Below the pieces are notes generated by a model. That model saw only the letters and a list, made by a program, of their open reading frames with translations, did no database searches and was not told the DNA's origin. 64,000 bases of DNA, taken from Batillaria attramentaria. Its lineage: Eukaryota > Mollusca > Gastropoda > Batillariidae. The position numbers and the translations under genes were made by a program. How positions within the stretch are numbered: position 1 is the stretch's first letter; the number at the start of each line of letters is the position of its first letter. The stretch is from contig JACVVK020000384.1 in NCBI GenBank assembly GCA_018292915.2, positions 518,501 to 582,500 on the forward strand. The letters run 5' to 3'. Positions 20,901-31,000 of the stretch are shown here, piece by piece.

Positions 20901-21681
20901 CATGGTTGGTACAGCTGACCATCAATACCGCGGGAAATATTTGTTGTTCGACGTGACGTGGAAGAAGAGCATTCCTTGTAAAACAGCGGGATTCTTGTCC
21001 CTGTTGTCAAGCGAGGTATCAGCCTTCACCATCTGCTTCATCACACTGGATCGTTTCATTGTCCTGCAGTTCCCGTTCACAAGTGTTCGATTTGAAAGAT
21101 TGTCGGCGACTGTGGCGTGTGGGATAGCCTGGGTAGTCGGCATAATGCTGGCTGCAGTGCCTCTTTTGCCAGTCACGACCCACTGGGAATTCTACAGCCA
21201 GTCTGGAATATGCATCCCGCTCCCAGTCACAAGAAGGTCATTTGAGGGTCGTAATTACGCCTTCGGCGTCATGATCGTCTTCAACTTCAGCCTGTTTTTG
21301 CTGATCGCAGTCGGTCAAGCTTTCATCTTCAAGTCTTTTAGGACAAACTCCCTGACTACTGACAAGAACCAGAAATCGAAAGACATAACCATTGCGCGTC
21401 GTCTGATCTCTGTGGCGGTGTCTGACTTTATTTGCTGGTTTCCTATCGGGCTGTTGGGTCTTTTGGCTTCTGTGGGCGTCCCCATTTCTAGCGAGGTCAA
21501 CGTGATCATGGCTATATTTGTCCTGCCCTTTAATGCCGCCCTTAACCCCTTCTTGTACACGTTTAACATGATCATGGAGCGACGGAGAATAGAACGGGAG
21601 AGAAAGTTGTTGCTGTTGCTTGAATCAAGCATAAAAACTAACCGAGAGGTACTTAAATCTACCTATGTAACTATCCACTAG
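17956..21681 (+). CDS. LRR-containing GPCR with C-type lectin-like domain and LDLa modules (GRL101/relaxin-receptor type)
   Basis: 1241 aa in one uninterrupted coding exon. Start chosen at 17956 because MSCSFLIFSIGLVSIENVAA is a signal peptide and an acceptor (ttgttttcag) ends 15 bp upstream. The frame is open further 5' only through poly-C/poly-A sequence. Domains: a Cys-containing beta-rich, possibly CUB-like region (~70-250); a C-type lectin fold (~270-408; CYNLFNGGLFNWHEARDRC, IWVGL, MCEF) without EPN/QPD sugar motifs; about five LDLa modules (~442-693), of which CDFRKDCSDGSDENFC is canonical for Ca2+ binding; an LRRNT (CPEGCRCQ, ~697); about six LRRs (~720-895); and a class A 7TM bundle (~928-1205) with NLCVADFLMG in TM2, ITLDRF at TM3 and NPFLYTF in TM7. 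The intracellular tail is short (~35 aa). This is the layout of type-C LGRs such as Lymnaea GRL101; the ligand is unknown. Confidence 0.93.
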   Translation: MSCSFLIFSIGLVSIENVAALKTVSVVLEKVSLSDRNHVKETSVSKYYYQDPRDNTTPIHTDANLNQTLSSLLDRTTTHKKRIKCDTQNGPKHTLYVNFTTEVSGYIHTWGYTVFLKQDVNLDIRKCSGSATATLQIPEEHVLMVSFNSHYLRVHEDDSNYCLEPYVQLIITENGSNVFGLNNCSTRYLSTTVYNHSITVVFFFILRDADFEMLFSFHRVSKFPHKLASGKWNCSTPNYASFKQHVHCNLESECHGGEDEGGHCPFSSPACGGGVAINDKCYNLFNGGLFNWHEARDRCSSKGGDLPTMRSEEEWQAFWKVFRVGKSVERIWVGLHISDIDYSLYIYGNKRMWVDNTVPFIVTVDYNERNARKPRCFFYSREVSFQRRDPYRFYYADCSRQISTKYMCEFKLQPRLINKHSSIAILGVKNATRKPPAPLVQCPEGHMTYEFLRCDIESDCGATDTLIRCEFSTFQTQSDEVAPGKDSGVFKAAHSVATFICDNSRQSVSYTVVCDFRKDCSDGSDENFCVHGSSCMEFTCNNKQCATFHMLCDYNVDCIDKSDEINEESCRRSANHQSGICIGICIPGSISVLPPAIIYTNRTRDWTLYSMGPSQSCPETHFRCPPSTGYCLPVYMRCNTVNDCPLGEDEADCESFQCPGFYRCRGSPVCVHLDHLCDGMPQCPQRDDELYCDLPSCPEGCRCQGLAFVCDRPFLAHNFTAIRYLDASYSRMMPDRLKHNLYLVFLKVSSCGWNSVPHMAFPNLQHLDLSYNDIKQVQFEIFVSLKNLQFLRLSGNPLASLITGQSTSKHHNLDRVDLSQTKLKILDTSVFASFPRIGYINVSFCDVSTIADTGFSYILLLTELDLRGNPIVTFPTDVYRGLTRLHKVYSDNYKLCCKVTLPGYFDESLCFAPQDELSSCDDLLRSDLYRLFLWIICLMSGSGNAVTFLFRFFMHQRTSKSGFNVFVSNLCVADFLMGVYLAMVGTADHQYRGKYLLFDVTWKKSIPCKTAGFLSLLSSEVSAFTICFITLDRFIVLQFPFTSVRFERLSATVACGIAWVVGIMLAAVPLLPVTTHWEFYSQSGICIPLPVTRRSFEGRNYAFGVMIVFNFSLFLLIAVGQAFIFKSFRTNSLTTDKNQKSKDITIARRLISVAVSDFICWFPIGLLGLLASVGVPISSEVNVIMAIFVLPFNAALNPFLYTFNMIMERRRIERERKLLLLLESSIKTNREVLKSTYVTIH

Positions 21682-22580
21682 CAGAAAAGAATATACGGCC
21701 GTGTGCGAAACAAATTTCGTTAAAAACTTAATCAAAGAATAAGAAGTGTGATACGCGCTATCAAAGATGGAGCAACAAGGAAAAGGTTTAAGTTAAGCAG
21801 AAGAACAACAACGACAACAAATGAAAACCACAGAACATCATCAACAACAAGTGCATCTTGGAAACTATGTTTGATAATACTTTAATGTCCCTCTCATAGG
21901 ACGGTGTGATACGTCTAACAGTCGGCTATTGTCGTCTGCAAGTGGAAGTTCTATAAGTGGCTGTTGCAATCGAAATTTCATTTCAGCCTTTGTGTACACA
22001 TACTAGTGTTAGTTTTCATTTTGGGGAGAAGCGTTTTAATTGTTATCACCCTGCCAGGATGACAAGAACAACAACTACTGGTATTTCGATTGGAAATAAG
22101 GTAAACCGGCTTGTTTAAAAAGGTGAGGGTTTTTTTGTTTGTTTGATTGTTTGTTTGTTTTTTGTTTTGTTTTTGTTTTTAAGTTGTTTCTCTATAGAGA
22201 AACTTTAGAGAGAGAGGGCTTTTTACTTTGGGCAGTCATATGCTCCAGACCTACAATTCACGATTTTTATTCTGCCGCATTTTTTGAAGAGTTATCGCCC
22301 ATTTACAGACATCGGTCATGTAATGTATTTTTACGAAAACGTCGTTCAAATGGCTTCATTTTCTGAACTTGGGGAGATCATCCAATTATACTGACTGAAT
22401 TCGTAGCACAGCTCTGTAGCTCTGACAGGTTTTGTGTTTAAAAAAAATAATAATAATAATTCCGAGGTAGGGGTGGTTTGCATATAAGGCCAAATATCTA
22501 TGAAAATATTCCTTCAAATTACTCATCATTCCGGAATTTTTGTCACATGTGACAACTGCACATATGTCATGAACTACTGC
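21682..22580. other. Intergenic, 3' flank of the GPCR gene
   Basis: No gene seen. T/G-rich stretch 22127-22185. A segment near 22395-22450 (gtagcacagctctgtagct) recurs at about 40120-40140, so it is a dispersed repeat remnant. No clear AATAAA was found close to the GPCR stop. Confidence 0.5.
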
Positions 22581-22667
22581 ACTATTATAGGCTATAGCTT
22601 TAGTATTAAGAATAACAGAGCTGTTACTAACAGCTCTGTTATTCTTAATTCTAAAGCTATAATAGTC
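22581..22667. repeat. Long near-perfect palindrome
   Basis: Arms 22593-22625 and 22629-22661 are complementary with one mismatch (core aataacagagctgtt / aacagctctgttatt) and a 3-nt loop. A few outer bases extend the pairing. It would fold as a strong hairpin, typical of a small MITE core. Confidence 0.85.
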
Positions 22668-23135
22668 ACTTAGGGAAACTTTTTTTTTCATGTTTCTGCG
22701 AGAAGCGCCGATCAAAAAAGTTCCAATTTTAAAATTTCGTAAGTACAATCTAAGGCCACTTTTCACCAGCTCTCTATATCTTCAAGATTTCATGTGAAAA
22801 ATAATTCAGTCGGGGAAGTCACAAAGCCGACAGGGAAATCACAAGACATGAACAAGCATAACCCCAGTCACGTGGCTAAGAGGTCGACGTACCTTTAGCC
22901 ACAGTTCAAAACTATGTGTTCCTGGGCGAGTGAAAACTGTGATGGCAAGAGCATAGCAACTGGTACCGTTATATGCTCATACCCCATAATATTGGCGGCA
23001 AATTACTTTTCGCGGATGGCGAGTGGCCCTGAAAATGGTTAGAGGCTAAAATTCGTTTTCGCTTATTTGACCTTTGTTTCGAGTCTATCAGCAGAGGCCC
23101 CGCCCCTTTCCTGTTGTGGCCGACCGAGACAAAAC

Positions 23136-23415
23136 AAGATGGCCACCAGCCCAATATGTTGTTTCCATTCAGTGACCTGCTGTAGTCACAGTCGTAGTCG
23201 TTGTGTCATGTATGCAGCCCGCGCGCACACGAACGCAAGCTCTCTGACGTCAAGCTGACATAAAGAAAGTACTGGAAACCCTTTCCGGGCCTCTATGCGC
23301 TCGCAAAACCCCAAACACATGAGGTCGTGTTAGCTCGCCTAGCAGATTGACGTCACTAACTTTTTTGACGTATGCGAGGTTCTATATGGGTGAATGAATT
23401 CTTTTAACAAAGTCC
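23136..23415 (+). mobile_element. Partial third copy of the 2-kb dispersed repeat
   Basis: Begins caagatggccaccagcccaa and follows the left ~280 bp of the copy at 9543, through the gaatgaattctt segment. It is truncated where the 284-bp tandem duplication begins. Confidence 0.85.
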
Positions 23416-23983
23416 TAGACTCCAGAGTGCAGTCCCTTTTCGGCGGGGCGTGAAAATGTGACTGCTTACAGCCAGCGCCATTTTCAAAAATGGCGAATTT
23501 GTTTTAGAAAAGCGAAGACTTGTGTGTCATATGAATCGATTTGAAACGAAGTCTTGAATATCCGACCACTTTTCGTTTGGGCAAAATCTCTGCCAGCGGA
23601 CAATTATTGTTGCGCTTTGATGGCACTGTTTACGTGGTACACTGATCCAACAGGATGTGAGTAAACGGCAAGGGGGTTGCACTCTGACAGGCCAAGGTGT
23701 AGACTCCAGAGTGCAGTCCCTTTTCGGCGGGGCGTGAAAATGTGACTGCTTACACCTAGCGCCATTTTTAAAAATGGCGAATTTTTTTTAGAAAAGCAGA
23801 GACTTGTGTGTCATATGATTCGACTTGGAACGAAGTCTTGAATATCCGACCACTTTTCGTTTGGGCAAAATCTTTGCCAGCGGACAATTATTGTTGCGCT
23901 TTGATGGCACTGTTTACGTGGTACACTGATCCAACAGGATGTGAGTAAACGGCAAGGGGGTTGCACTCTGACAGGCAAGGGTG
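23416..23983 (+). repeat. 284-bp tandem duplication
   Basis: Two head-to-tail copies (23416-23699, 23700-23983) both start tagactccagagtgcagtcc and are about 95 percent alike by eye. A short third repeat of the unit's tail follows (ggcaagggtgttgcactct). Each copy contains the inverted motif cgccattttnaaaaatggcg. No coding evidence. Confidence 0.9.
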
Positions 23984-24681
23984 TTGCACTCTACAGGCAA
24001 GTATTATTGCACGGTGCAGACGATCACGTACCTTCCTTGTGGTGGAATAAGACGATTACAAAAGCATACACACCCGTGCTCTAGGACTGAATGTAATAAT
24101 AGATCTGTCCATTCAGACAGAGACATGTTATGTATTTCTCTGATTCAGAAACACGCCTACTTTCACTCTGAAGACAGCCTGCCATCACTTGCGCCACTGA
24201 GGATCCCTCTGGGTTCAAAGCTGGTCAAGGATGACATAGTGCGCGACCTTGTGTTTGAGAGCACCGAGACAATTTAGGGCCATCACGGTAGCGCAGTGAG
24301 CGCCATTTCCCCACCGTGCACAGAGGTACTTTCCACTGAAAGACTCTGTGCCCCAGAGAGTGTATCCTACCTCATCTGAATTATCTCCCGTCATGTGTGC
24401 CGTTTTTCAACTCAACCAACGTGCCACTTGTCACTAAAATCCAAACCTTGGGACCAAATGAGGTTTTGAGAACTCTTAAAAAAAAAAAAAAAAAAACGGG
24501 AGGAAAACAAGTGAAATTCATTTTCATCCCTATCCTGCCTCATCTGAATTATCTCCCGTAACCTATTCTGGGGACGCCGGGCAAAACTGGGTTAACACTC
24601 CTGTCCGACATTGAGTGTGAGAACGAGGCGTATCCGGGACGAGTGAAGGGTGCGGATTTGACCTGAATAACACCAGTCGCC

Positions 24682-24743
24682 GCATCCCCGTACCAGGGGC
24701 CGACGCTACACTAGTGTAGCGTCGGCCCCTGGAACGGGGATGC
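24682..24743. repeat. 62-bp palindrome with no loop, upstream of a TATA box
   Basis: The centre is ctacactagtgtag. 31-nt arms pair with a single mismatch (gcatccccg... / ...cggggatgc). The direct repeat cagtcgccg flanks both sides. It can extrude as a cruciform. It lies 23 bp upstream of a TATAAAA box. Confidence 0.9.
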
Positions 24744-24766
24744 AGTCGCCGTCTCTCGCAACTGCG

Positions 24767-24773
24767 TATAAAA
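24767..24773 (+). promoter_or_regulatory. Candidate TATA box and first non-coding exon
   Basis: gcgtataaaac at 24764-24774 would place transcription start near 24795. About 150 bp downstream a good donor (gatcag|gtaact, 24948/24949) follows with no long ORF between, as for a 5' UTR exon. The nearest same-strand gene is TLR-A (ATG 28085), so it may be that gene's upstream promoter. The link is inference. Confidence 0.35.
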
Positions 24774-24989
24774 CAACCACTGTAGGAGAAGTGTGTTTAC
24801 CAGACTGGAGTGTTCGAGTGAGAAGTGGTGAACACCGAGTGGCGCGCAGTGTTACTCGACTATGACTAAAGTGTTCAAGCATATTGAGGGGAGACTGGCG
24901 TGAAGTCGGTGTAGAATACTTCCATGTTTACGCTGCATTTCTGATCAGGTAACTAAAGACATGTTTAATGCGTTCCTTAGTGGTACAGT

Positions 24990-26077
24990 GTATGTATGCA
25001 ATGTTTTGATTGTTTATTTAACCATTTGTTTACGACCAAAATCACACGAAATTTTGGTACTCATCCCCCCCCCCCCAAGAAACGTTATGGAAAAAGCTTT
25101 CATGAACCCTTTCATCTTAAAAAACAAAACAAAAAAAAACAAAAAACAAACAAACAAAAACTGACAAAGTTACGGACGTTTTCCGTACACTTGTACCCAC
25201 GATGTACGTATACGGCGGAGGTTAAGGTAAACTAAAGTCTTAACACATATATGACAGGCATACCGTGCAAGAGCGTGTGGGCCCGGAAACTTTTCAGAGT
25301 CTGGAAATGTGCTTAATCTGTGCTTCAGAATGACTCACTTGATGACACAACGTAGCATCAGTCTGAAAACATTGTGGTGACTCTGGCCGGCATGTATGTT
25401 GTACTAGAAGTGTACCGCATACTGAGCAGACGACACTTATTTTGGTTGCGGACTGAGGATCAGTTACAAGGCGCCTTTCCGGATGGCTCTTTTCAGAAGA
25501 TTTATCGCGGGCCAGTTTGCTCACTAGGACTGGGCCGTAGGCTCAAAGAAAGTCGTATTTCTCTAACAGTGGCAGAGTCACGAAAACGGTCCCCATGGCC
25601 AAATGAAACATCCTCCTATCTCACAAACAGCGTTGGGACTTTGAAAGCGGCTGCTTTCCATTTCAGCGGCGCTTACGAACATAAAGGCTTTAGCAGACGA
25701 CTAACTGGAAAAGAACGATCTTTGGTCTACCCTACCCCGAGAAACACGACAGAAAAGCCCGGGGGTTGGCCGAAACAAATTGCTTTGAACCCAGCGCAGT
25801 GAATATTTTCTTTCAAAGGGCTGTAACTTCAGGACTGAACTTGTTATTATGTTGTATCATGACCGGGGACAGAACCGATTGTTAATTCCCCTGAAATCTG
25901 AAGGTGCTTTGTCTGCCTAGACATCTCCATACTTAGGGCGATGTGTCTAGTCTACTGTACTGTATTCGCATTCGTAATTGTAGTTCAGTTTCCATTACCA
26001 TTAGCCAAAATTAATTGCCGTTGCTTTGAAACGGACGCTGATGTCTGTCACTCCTTTGAAAGGTATGTGTAACGCTG
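24990..26077. other. Intergenic; one unexplained 142-codon frame
   Basis: 25374-25802 (+) stays open for 142 codons (starting MVTLAGMYVVLEVYRILSR) but shows no domain, signal or neighbour relation that I recognise, and I do not call it a gene. Otherwise a C9 and A-rich tract at 25065-25160. Confidence 0.4.
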
Positions 26078-26078
26078 G

Positions 26079-26112
<34 letters not shown>

Positions 26113-26180
26113 GCCGCGCGAATTCACCGGATCGGCTGGCGAATTAGTCTTTGTTGCTTGCGCGGCGTGAAGCCCTAAAT

Positions 26181-26271
<91 letters not shown>

Positions 26272-26614
26272 TTCCTTTGTCATTATTATCGTGAAGCCCC
26301 CCCCCCCCCCCCGCACATCCCCACCCCCATAACCTTCCCCCTCCCTCTCCCCCTCCCCCTCCCCAATTTCGTTTGTTCGACTATGATTGTACAGTCCCAT
26401 CATCCCGGATGTATGTGGACAGTCACTTTGAGATAATTGTATGTGGCCCGGATTGGCGCAGCGGATCCCCCACAAATGACGGAGATTGTATGACACAGGG
26501 ACGCATGAGTCCGGGTCGGGCCGTTCTTTTTGACTGAGGGGGAAAAACAAAAAAAGAAACTGAAAAAAAGGGTCGGTCTGACTAGCATGGGTCTAATGCA
26601 GATGATCAGCCTCC

Positions 26615-26687
<73 letters not shown>

Positions 26688-26691
26688 ACTG

Positions 26692-26755
<64 letters not shown>

Positions 26756-26759
26756 ACTG

Positions 26760-26832
<73 letters not shown>

Positions 26833-26920
26833 GCGTCTTGCAACAGAAATATTTGAAGTCAAGTCAAGCGGAAAGGTGTGTGTGTGTGTGTGTGTAAGTG
26901 TGTGTGTGTGGGGGGGGGGG
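26078..26920. repeat. Microsatellite complex (CT, CA, poly-C, three GT blocks, GA)
   Basis: CT run 26084-26109; CT then CA 26182-26270; C18 near 26297-26314; three GT arrays 26618-26684, 26696-26752 and 26764-26811, separated by the same spacer (agactgactct); then GA to 26833 and a further GT/poly-G stretch 26876-26920. The segment 26110-26180 between the CT runs carries the motif agtctttgttgcttgcgcgg discussed under findings. Confidence 0.93.
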
Positions 26921-27159
26921 GTCCACACCTGTAAGAAATTTTTATTTTTTTAAGGATTTCTTTTTCAGGAAACCGTCTGTTTCATGCTCTTGCAACGAAA
27001 CAACACCAGCAACAAAAACCATTCTGTACTTGCAGATTCAAGGCAATAACAATCCTAAGTATTCAAGAAATTGTTGAGGATTCCATTTACAGTTTGTTTA
27101 ATATGAAGTTTTATTTTTAAAAACAATGCTTCCTCTTCGACATATTTTTTTTCTAATCT

Positions 27160-27328
27160 ATGGATTGTCGAATGGTAGAGCGTTGGACTCTCAACGCTCG
27201 GGTCGCTAGTTCGAATCCCAGCTGGGGCCAAATATTTGTGCTGGCCTTTTTCTCGTTGCCGCGTCTTTGATATCACCCTTACGTGGTGGAAAAGGACGTT
27301 CAACTCCCAAACACCCACCTACCCCCAC
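27160..27328 (+). mobile_element. SINE-A, tRNA-derived copy
   Basis: tRNA-like head with A-box (ttgtcgaatggtagagcg) and B-box (agttcgaatcccagctgggg), body ccaaatatttgtgctggcc and tttgatatcacccttacgtg, tail aaggacgttcaactcccaaa. 27329-28080 holds no recognised gene, except possible 5' UTR of TLR-A near its 3' end. Confidence 0.87.
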
Positions 27329-28084
27329 CCTGTATCGAATACATGCACATGTTCATTTGGAGAGTCCACCATGTAACAGCACTGACGTCGTAACATTCCA
27401 GGTGACCTCTCAGACGTCCTCTTGCAACGTCTGTCTGAAGAGCACGTCGTCGTCATGGACGTCATGACCCTCACTGCAGTCACCATGCAAGCATCGAAGA
27501 GCAATCAAAATCCAGCCACTTGGAAATATAGTCTGGTCATGTATATACACGGACAACATATGAATTTAGGCCTTGCTACGCTTCATCAACTCCTTTCCTG
27601 TCAATCGAAAGGGTCGATCCTCCAGAATTCAGCCAGTCGCAAACTTTTTGCCAGACGCTACAACGAGGGAAGCACGTGTAGGTTGATATCACTGAAACAT
27701 GCAAAAAGAAAGCAGTAAGTCCATTGACGTTATTTGAGGGGAAAAGACCATCACATCAATCTCTTTCGTCTTGAAATCACCACCTTTTTCCTAGTGGAGT
27801 CGTCTGGTACTGTATATCTGCCGTAAGTTTGATCGTACAACGCAACACACCTTCAAAATCCACAATTACTGTTCAATGATCAAACTGTTGATCGCGTGCG
27901 ACTGACCAAATGGGAGTTACTGTTCTTGGCGTGGCACTGTAAGGACCTGACACAGCGCGAAGCCGGACCTGCTAAGCAGTGACTGAGGGAGCTTCAAATC
28001 TACGGAAATCCTAACGCCGAACAGGCATCACCTGAAACCGGACCTGCAAAATAGTGAGTGCCTACGGCAATTCTTACACAAAAC

Positions 28085-31000
28085 ATGTTTAGCAGACGAA
28101 AAATGGACGCGCCCAGCAGTTCTGCAACACTGGTAATGCTGCTCGTTTGCTTTCTTATCATGCCTCCGGTGCCAGTATCGTCTGCAGGGTATTCTGACAA
28201 TGATGCTGTGGTGTCGTTTGACAATAAACCCAGAGTACAATCACGGCGATCTCTCCCTCAAGAAAATACCATGGACTCAAGTACAAACGGAACTGATAGT
28301 AGTAGCGTTTACGCTCTGGGGACAACACAACTCCCAGCCAGTGCTATGGCAACTGCTGCCGGAGACAACATTTCCATTCCGGATACAACACAACTTGAAG
28401 ACCCTGCCATTGCCACCAGTACCGGAGATAACGCTTTCGCTCCGGATACAACACAACTACCAGACACAACGAGCTCCAGTTCTAGCACTGGCACCGGCTC
28501 AGAGAAACGCTTGGTGTATGGGAAGGCTGGTTGTCACGAGAAGTGCGTTTGCCCTGATCGTGTTGCCATGGCCACGCTTCTTGTACCTTTCCTGCGAGAG
28601 TACTTGGGAAGCGTAGCGGACGAGTACAGTGACCTGGTTTTGCGGCTGTTCCTGCAGCAACAGTTCCAGAACGACCCCGAGAACCACAAGTCGCTGCTCA
28701 CTCGCCTCGAGATACGGATATCAGAGACTGGCCAACACAACATGCTGCTCTTGTACTTTCACGCGGCAATATACGGGACCACGGTGTGCAGGCTTCGTGG
28801 CGGGGACTCTTTCGTGCTTAACGCATCAACTGAGGCTCTGCTTTTTCCCCAGGCAGTCACCTTAGACTCTGTTCACTCAAATACGTCAGCCTCCGTCACG
28901 ACCAGTGCTGCGAGCGGGGAAGAAATGCTTAAGCGGTCTTTTTCACCGGCGGAATTATACAACATGTCGTTTTCTTGCGCTAGCAATAACAGAGTGACCA
29001 TCATGCCCGACGTCAGCCTCGAGAGATACGGGCGCTGGGAGCAATACAACTGTAACGTGACCTCGGACGGACAGCTTGAAATCAAAGGCAATATGTCTTT
29101 GATTGATTTCACAATGGGGAATGCCTCTGCTGCTTGGCTCTGGAACATCACGTCTTCGTCGTCAAACTTCTCAAGGCCGGAGGTGCTAGAGCACAACTCA
29201 AGCGACGTCACGAACAATGGGGTGATCTTGCACACGAGTACCATCTTTCCTTACGTGCGAGAGGTGTCGATCAGCTACACGTCATTGTCTCTGCCCGAGC
29301 TGTCTGACGTGCTGTCTTGGTTCCAGAAAGCCACGTCACTGAGTCTTACATACAACAAACTTGGGGACTTCAACTGCCACCAGCTTCTTCCTTCTCCTGC
29401 AGCTTGGACAGAGCTGACGGTGTCTAAGAACGGTCTGCGTGTGTTGCCAGCGTGCATGCTGAGACCTTCTCTCACTTTTCTGTCTCTCCCTGACAACGCC
29501 ATTTCCGACATAACGACCATCCAGTTCCCAAGATTCGTCCCTGCGCAGGAGCTAGAAATCCTCGACCTGAGAAACAACAACATCTCCGACCTGGGCGTAC
29601 TGACGGACATGCCGAAGCTCATCACGCTGTATCTGGCGGGAAACAAACTCACCAGCCTTCACAAACTGTCCTTCACTCGCCTGCCAGAGCTGGGGCTGTT
29701 GGACCTCAGCCGGAACTGGCTGCGAGTGCTGGAACCCGGGACGTTCAAGACGGTGTACTTACTCATTCATCTTGACCTCAGTCACAACTACCTGGACAAC
29801 TTTGACCGCACCGTGAGCCCAAGCCCCGTATATCCTGAGGCAGGAAAGTTTAAAGTATTCCTGAATGATAACAGGTTTTCTCATCCGCCATTTCAGAAAG
29901 ACAACTACGATGGCAAGGGCTTACTCGTTTTCGCCGGCGACAACCCGTACGAGTGTGACTGCGATATGGAGACGTACGTGGACGTGTTGAATTCCAGTGA
30001 CTCTGTCCAGGAGTTGTTCGCTGACCGGGCCGACATGCTGTGCCAGTATCCGCCAGTCCTGTCAGGCCGCCCTGTGGAAACGATCCTCTTCACAGACGTC
30101 TGTCCTGTAGTGGACGGCTGCCCGACAAACTGCACGTGCGGTCTGTCTCGTAGTACCAGCGTCGTCACCGTTGAGTGTTCAAATTACGACCTGAGTCAGC
30201 TACCGGCGCACATGCCTGCAGATTACGCGCTGCATGTCAACATCCACGGTGAACAAGACACCAACAGTCACGTAAAACTTAGTGATGTTGAGTACCTGCG
30301 GCGAGTGGTAGGGCTCAACGTCTCAGGCGTCGGACTCTCATACGTTCCTGACTTGATCTGTGAAGCTATGCCCCACGCGCGTGTGCTGGACCTCTCACGA
30401 AACAGACTGTCGCGTGTCCCCGAGTGCCTGAAGACGAGGAGCGAGGACTCCCCACCTCTGGAGCTGCACCTGGCTCATAACCCCTGGTCCTGTGACTGTG
30501 ATAACGTCTGGATGCAGGAATGGCTGGCCGGGGTGCTTGACACCAGTGATGATGAGAGGGCAAAGGTCAGGGTGAAGGACGCGGCTGAAGTGAGGTGCAG
30601 CTCGGACACTCAGCCCGGCGAACTAGTAGCGGACTGGGACACGGACGAATGCTTTCCTTTCAACTACCTCCCGCTGGTGGTGACGCTAGGCGTGGTGCTG
30701 AGCCTGACCGTGGTTCTCGGACCTATCCTGTACGTGTACCGGCTGAAAGCCCTCGTCACTATCCACGCTCACTTGCACGTGCGACCGTTCACGGCCGCGC
30801 ACCATTTCAACGAAGCCGATTATGACCATGAGGCACTGGTGGTGCACGGAGAGGCCGAGTCAGCACTGACGTGGATGATCGACACCCTGCTGCCCCGCCT
30901 GCAGAAAACGGGACACCGCCTTTGCGTGCCTGAGCGAGACTTCTTTCTGGGCGCGTCCATCGCTGATTCCTACTCGTGCGCTGTGAATCGTTCCAAGGCC

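Noticed and set aside
25374..25802. 142-codon plus-strand frame
   Set aside because: No homology, signal, splice context or composition bias that I can recognise; long frames of this size occur by chance in 64 kb.
26400..26928. Poly Cys-Val and Thr-His frames (also at 31.4, 32.9-33.9, 37.7, 40.6 and 53.5 kb)
   Set aside because: Translations of dinucleotide microsatellites without other coding signals.
28058..28084. Upstream start of TLR-A
   Set aside because: The codon at 28058 is GTG; the first ATG is 28085.
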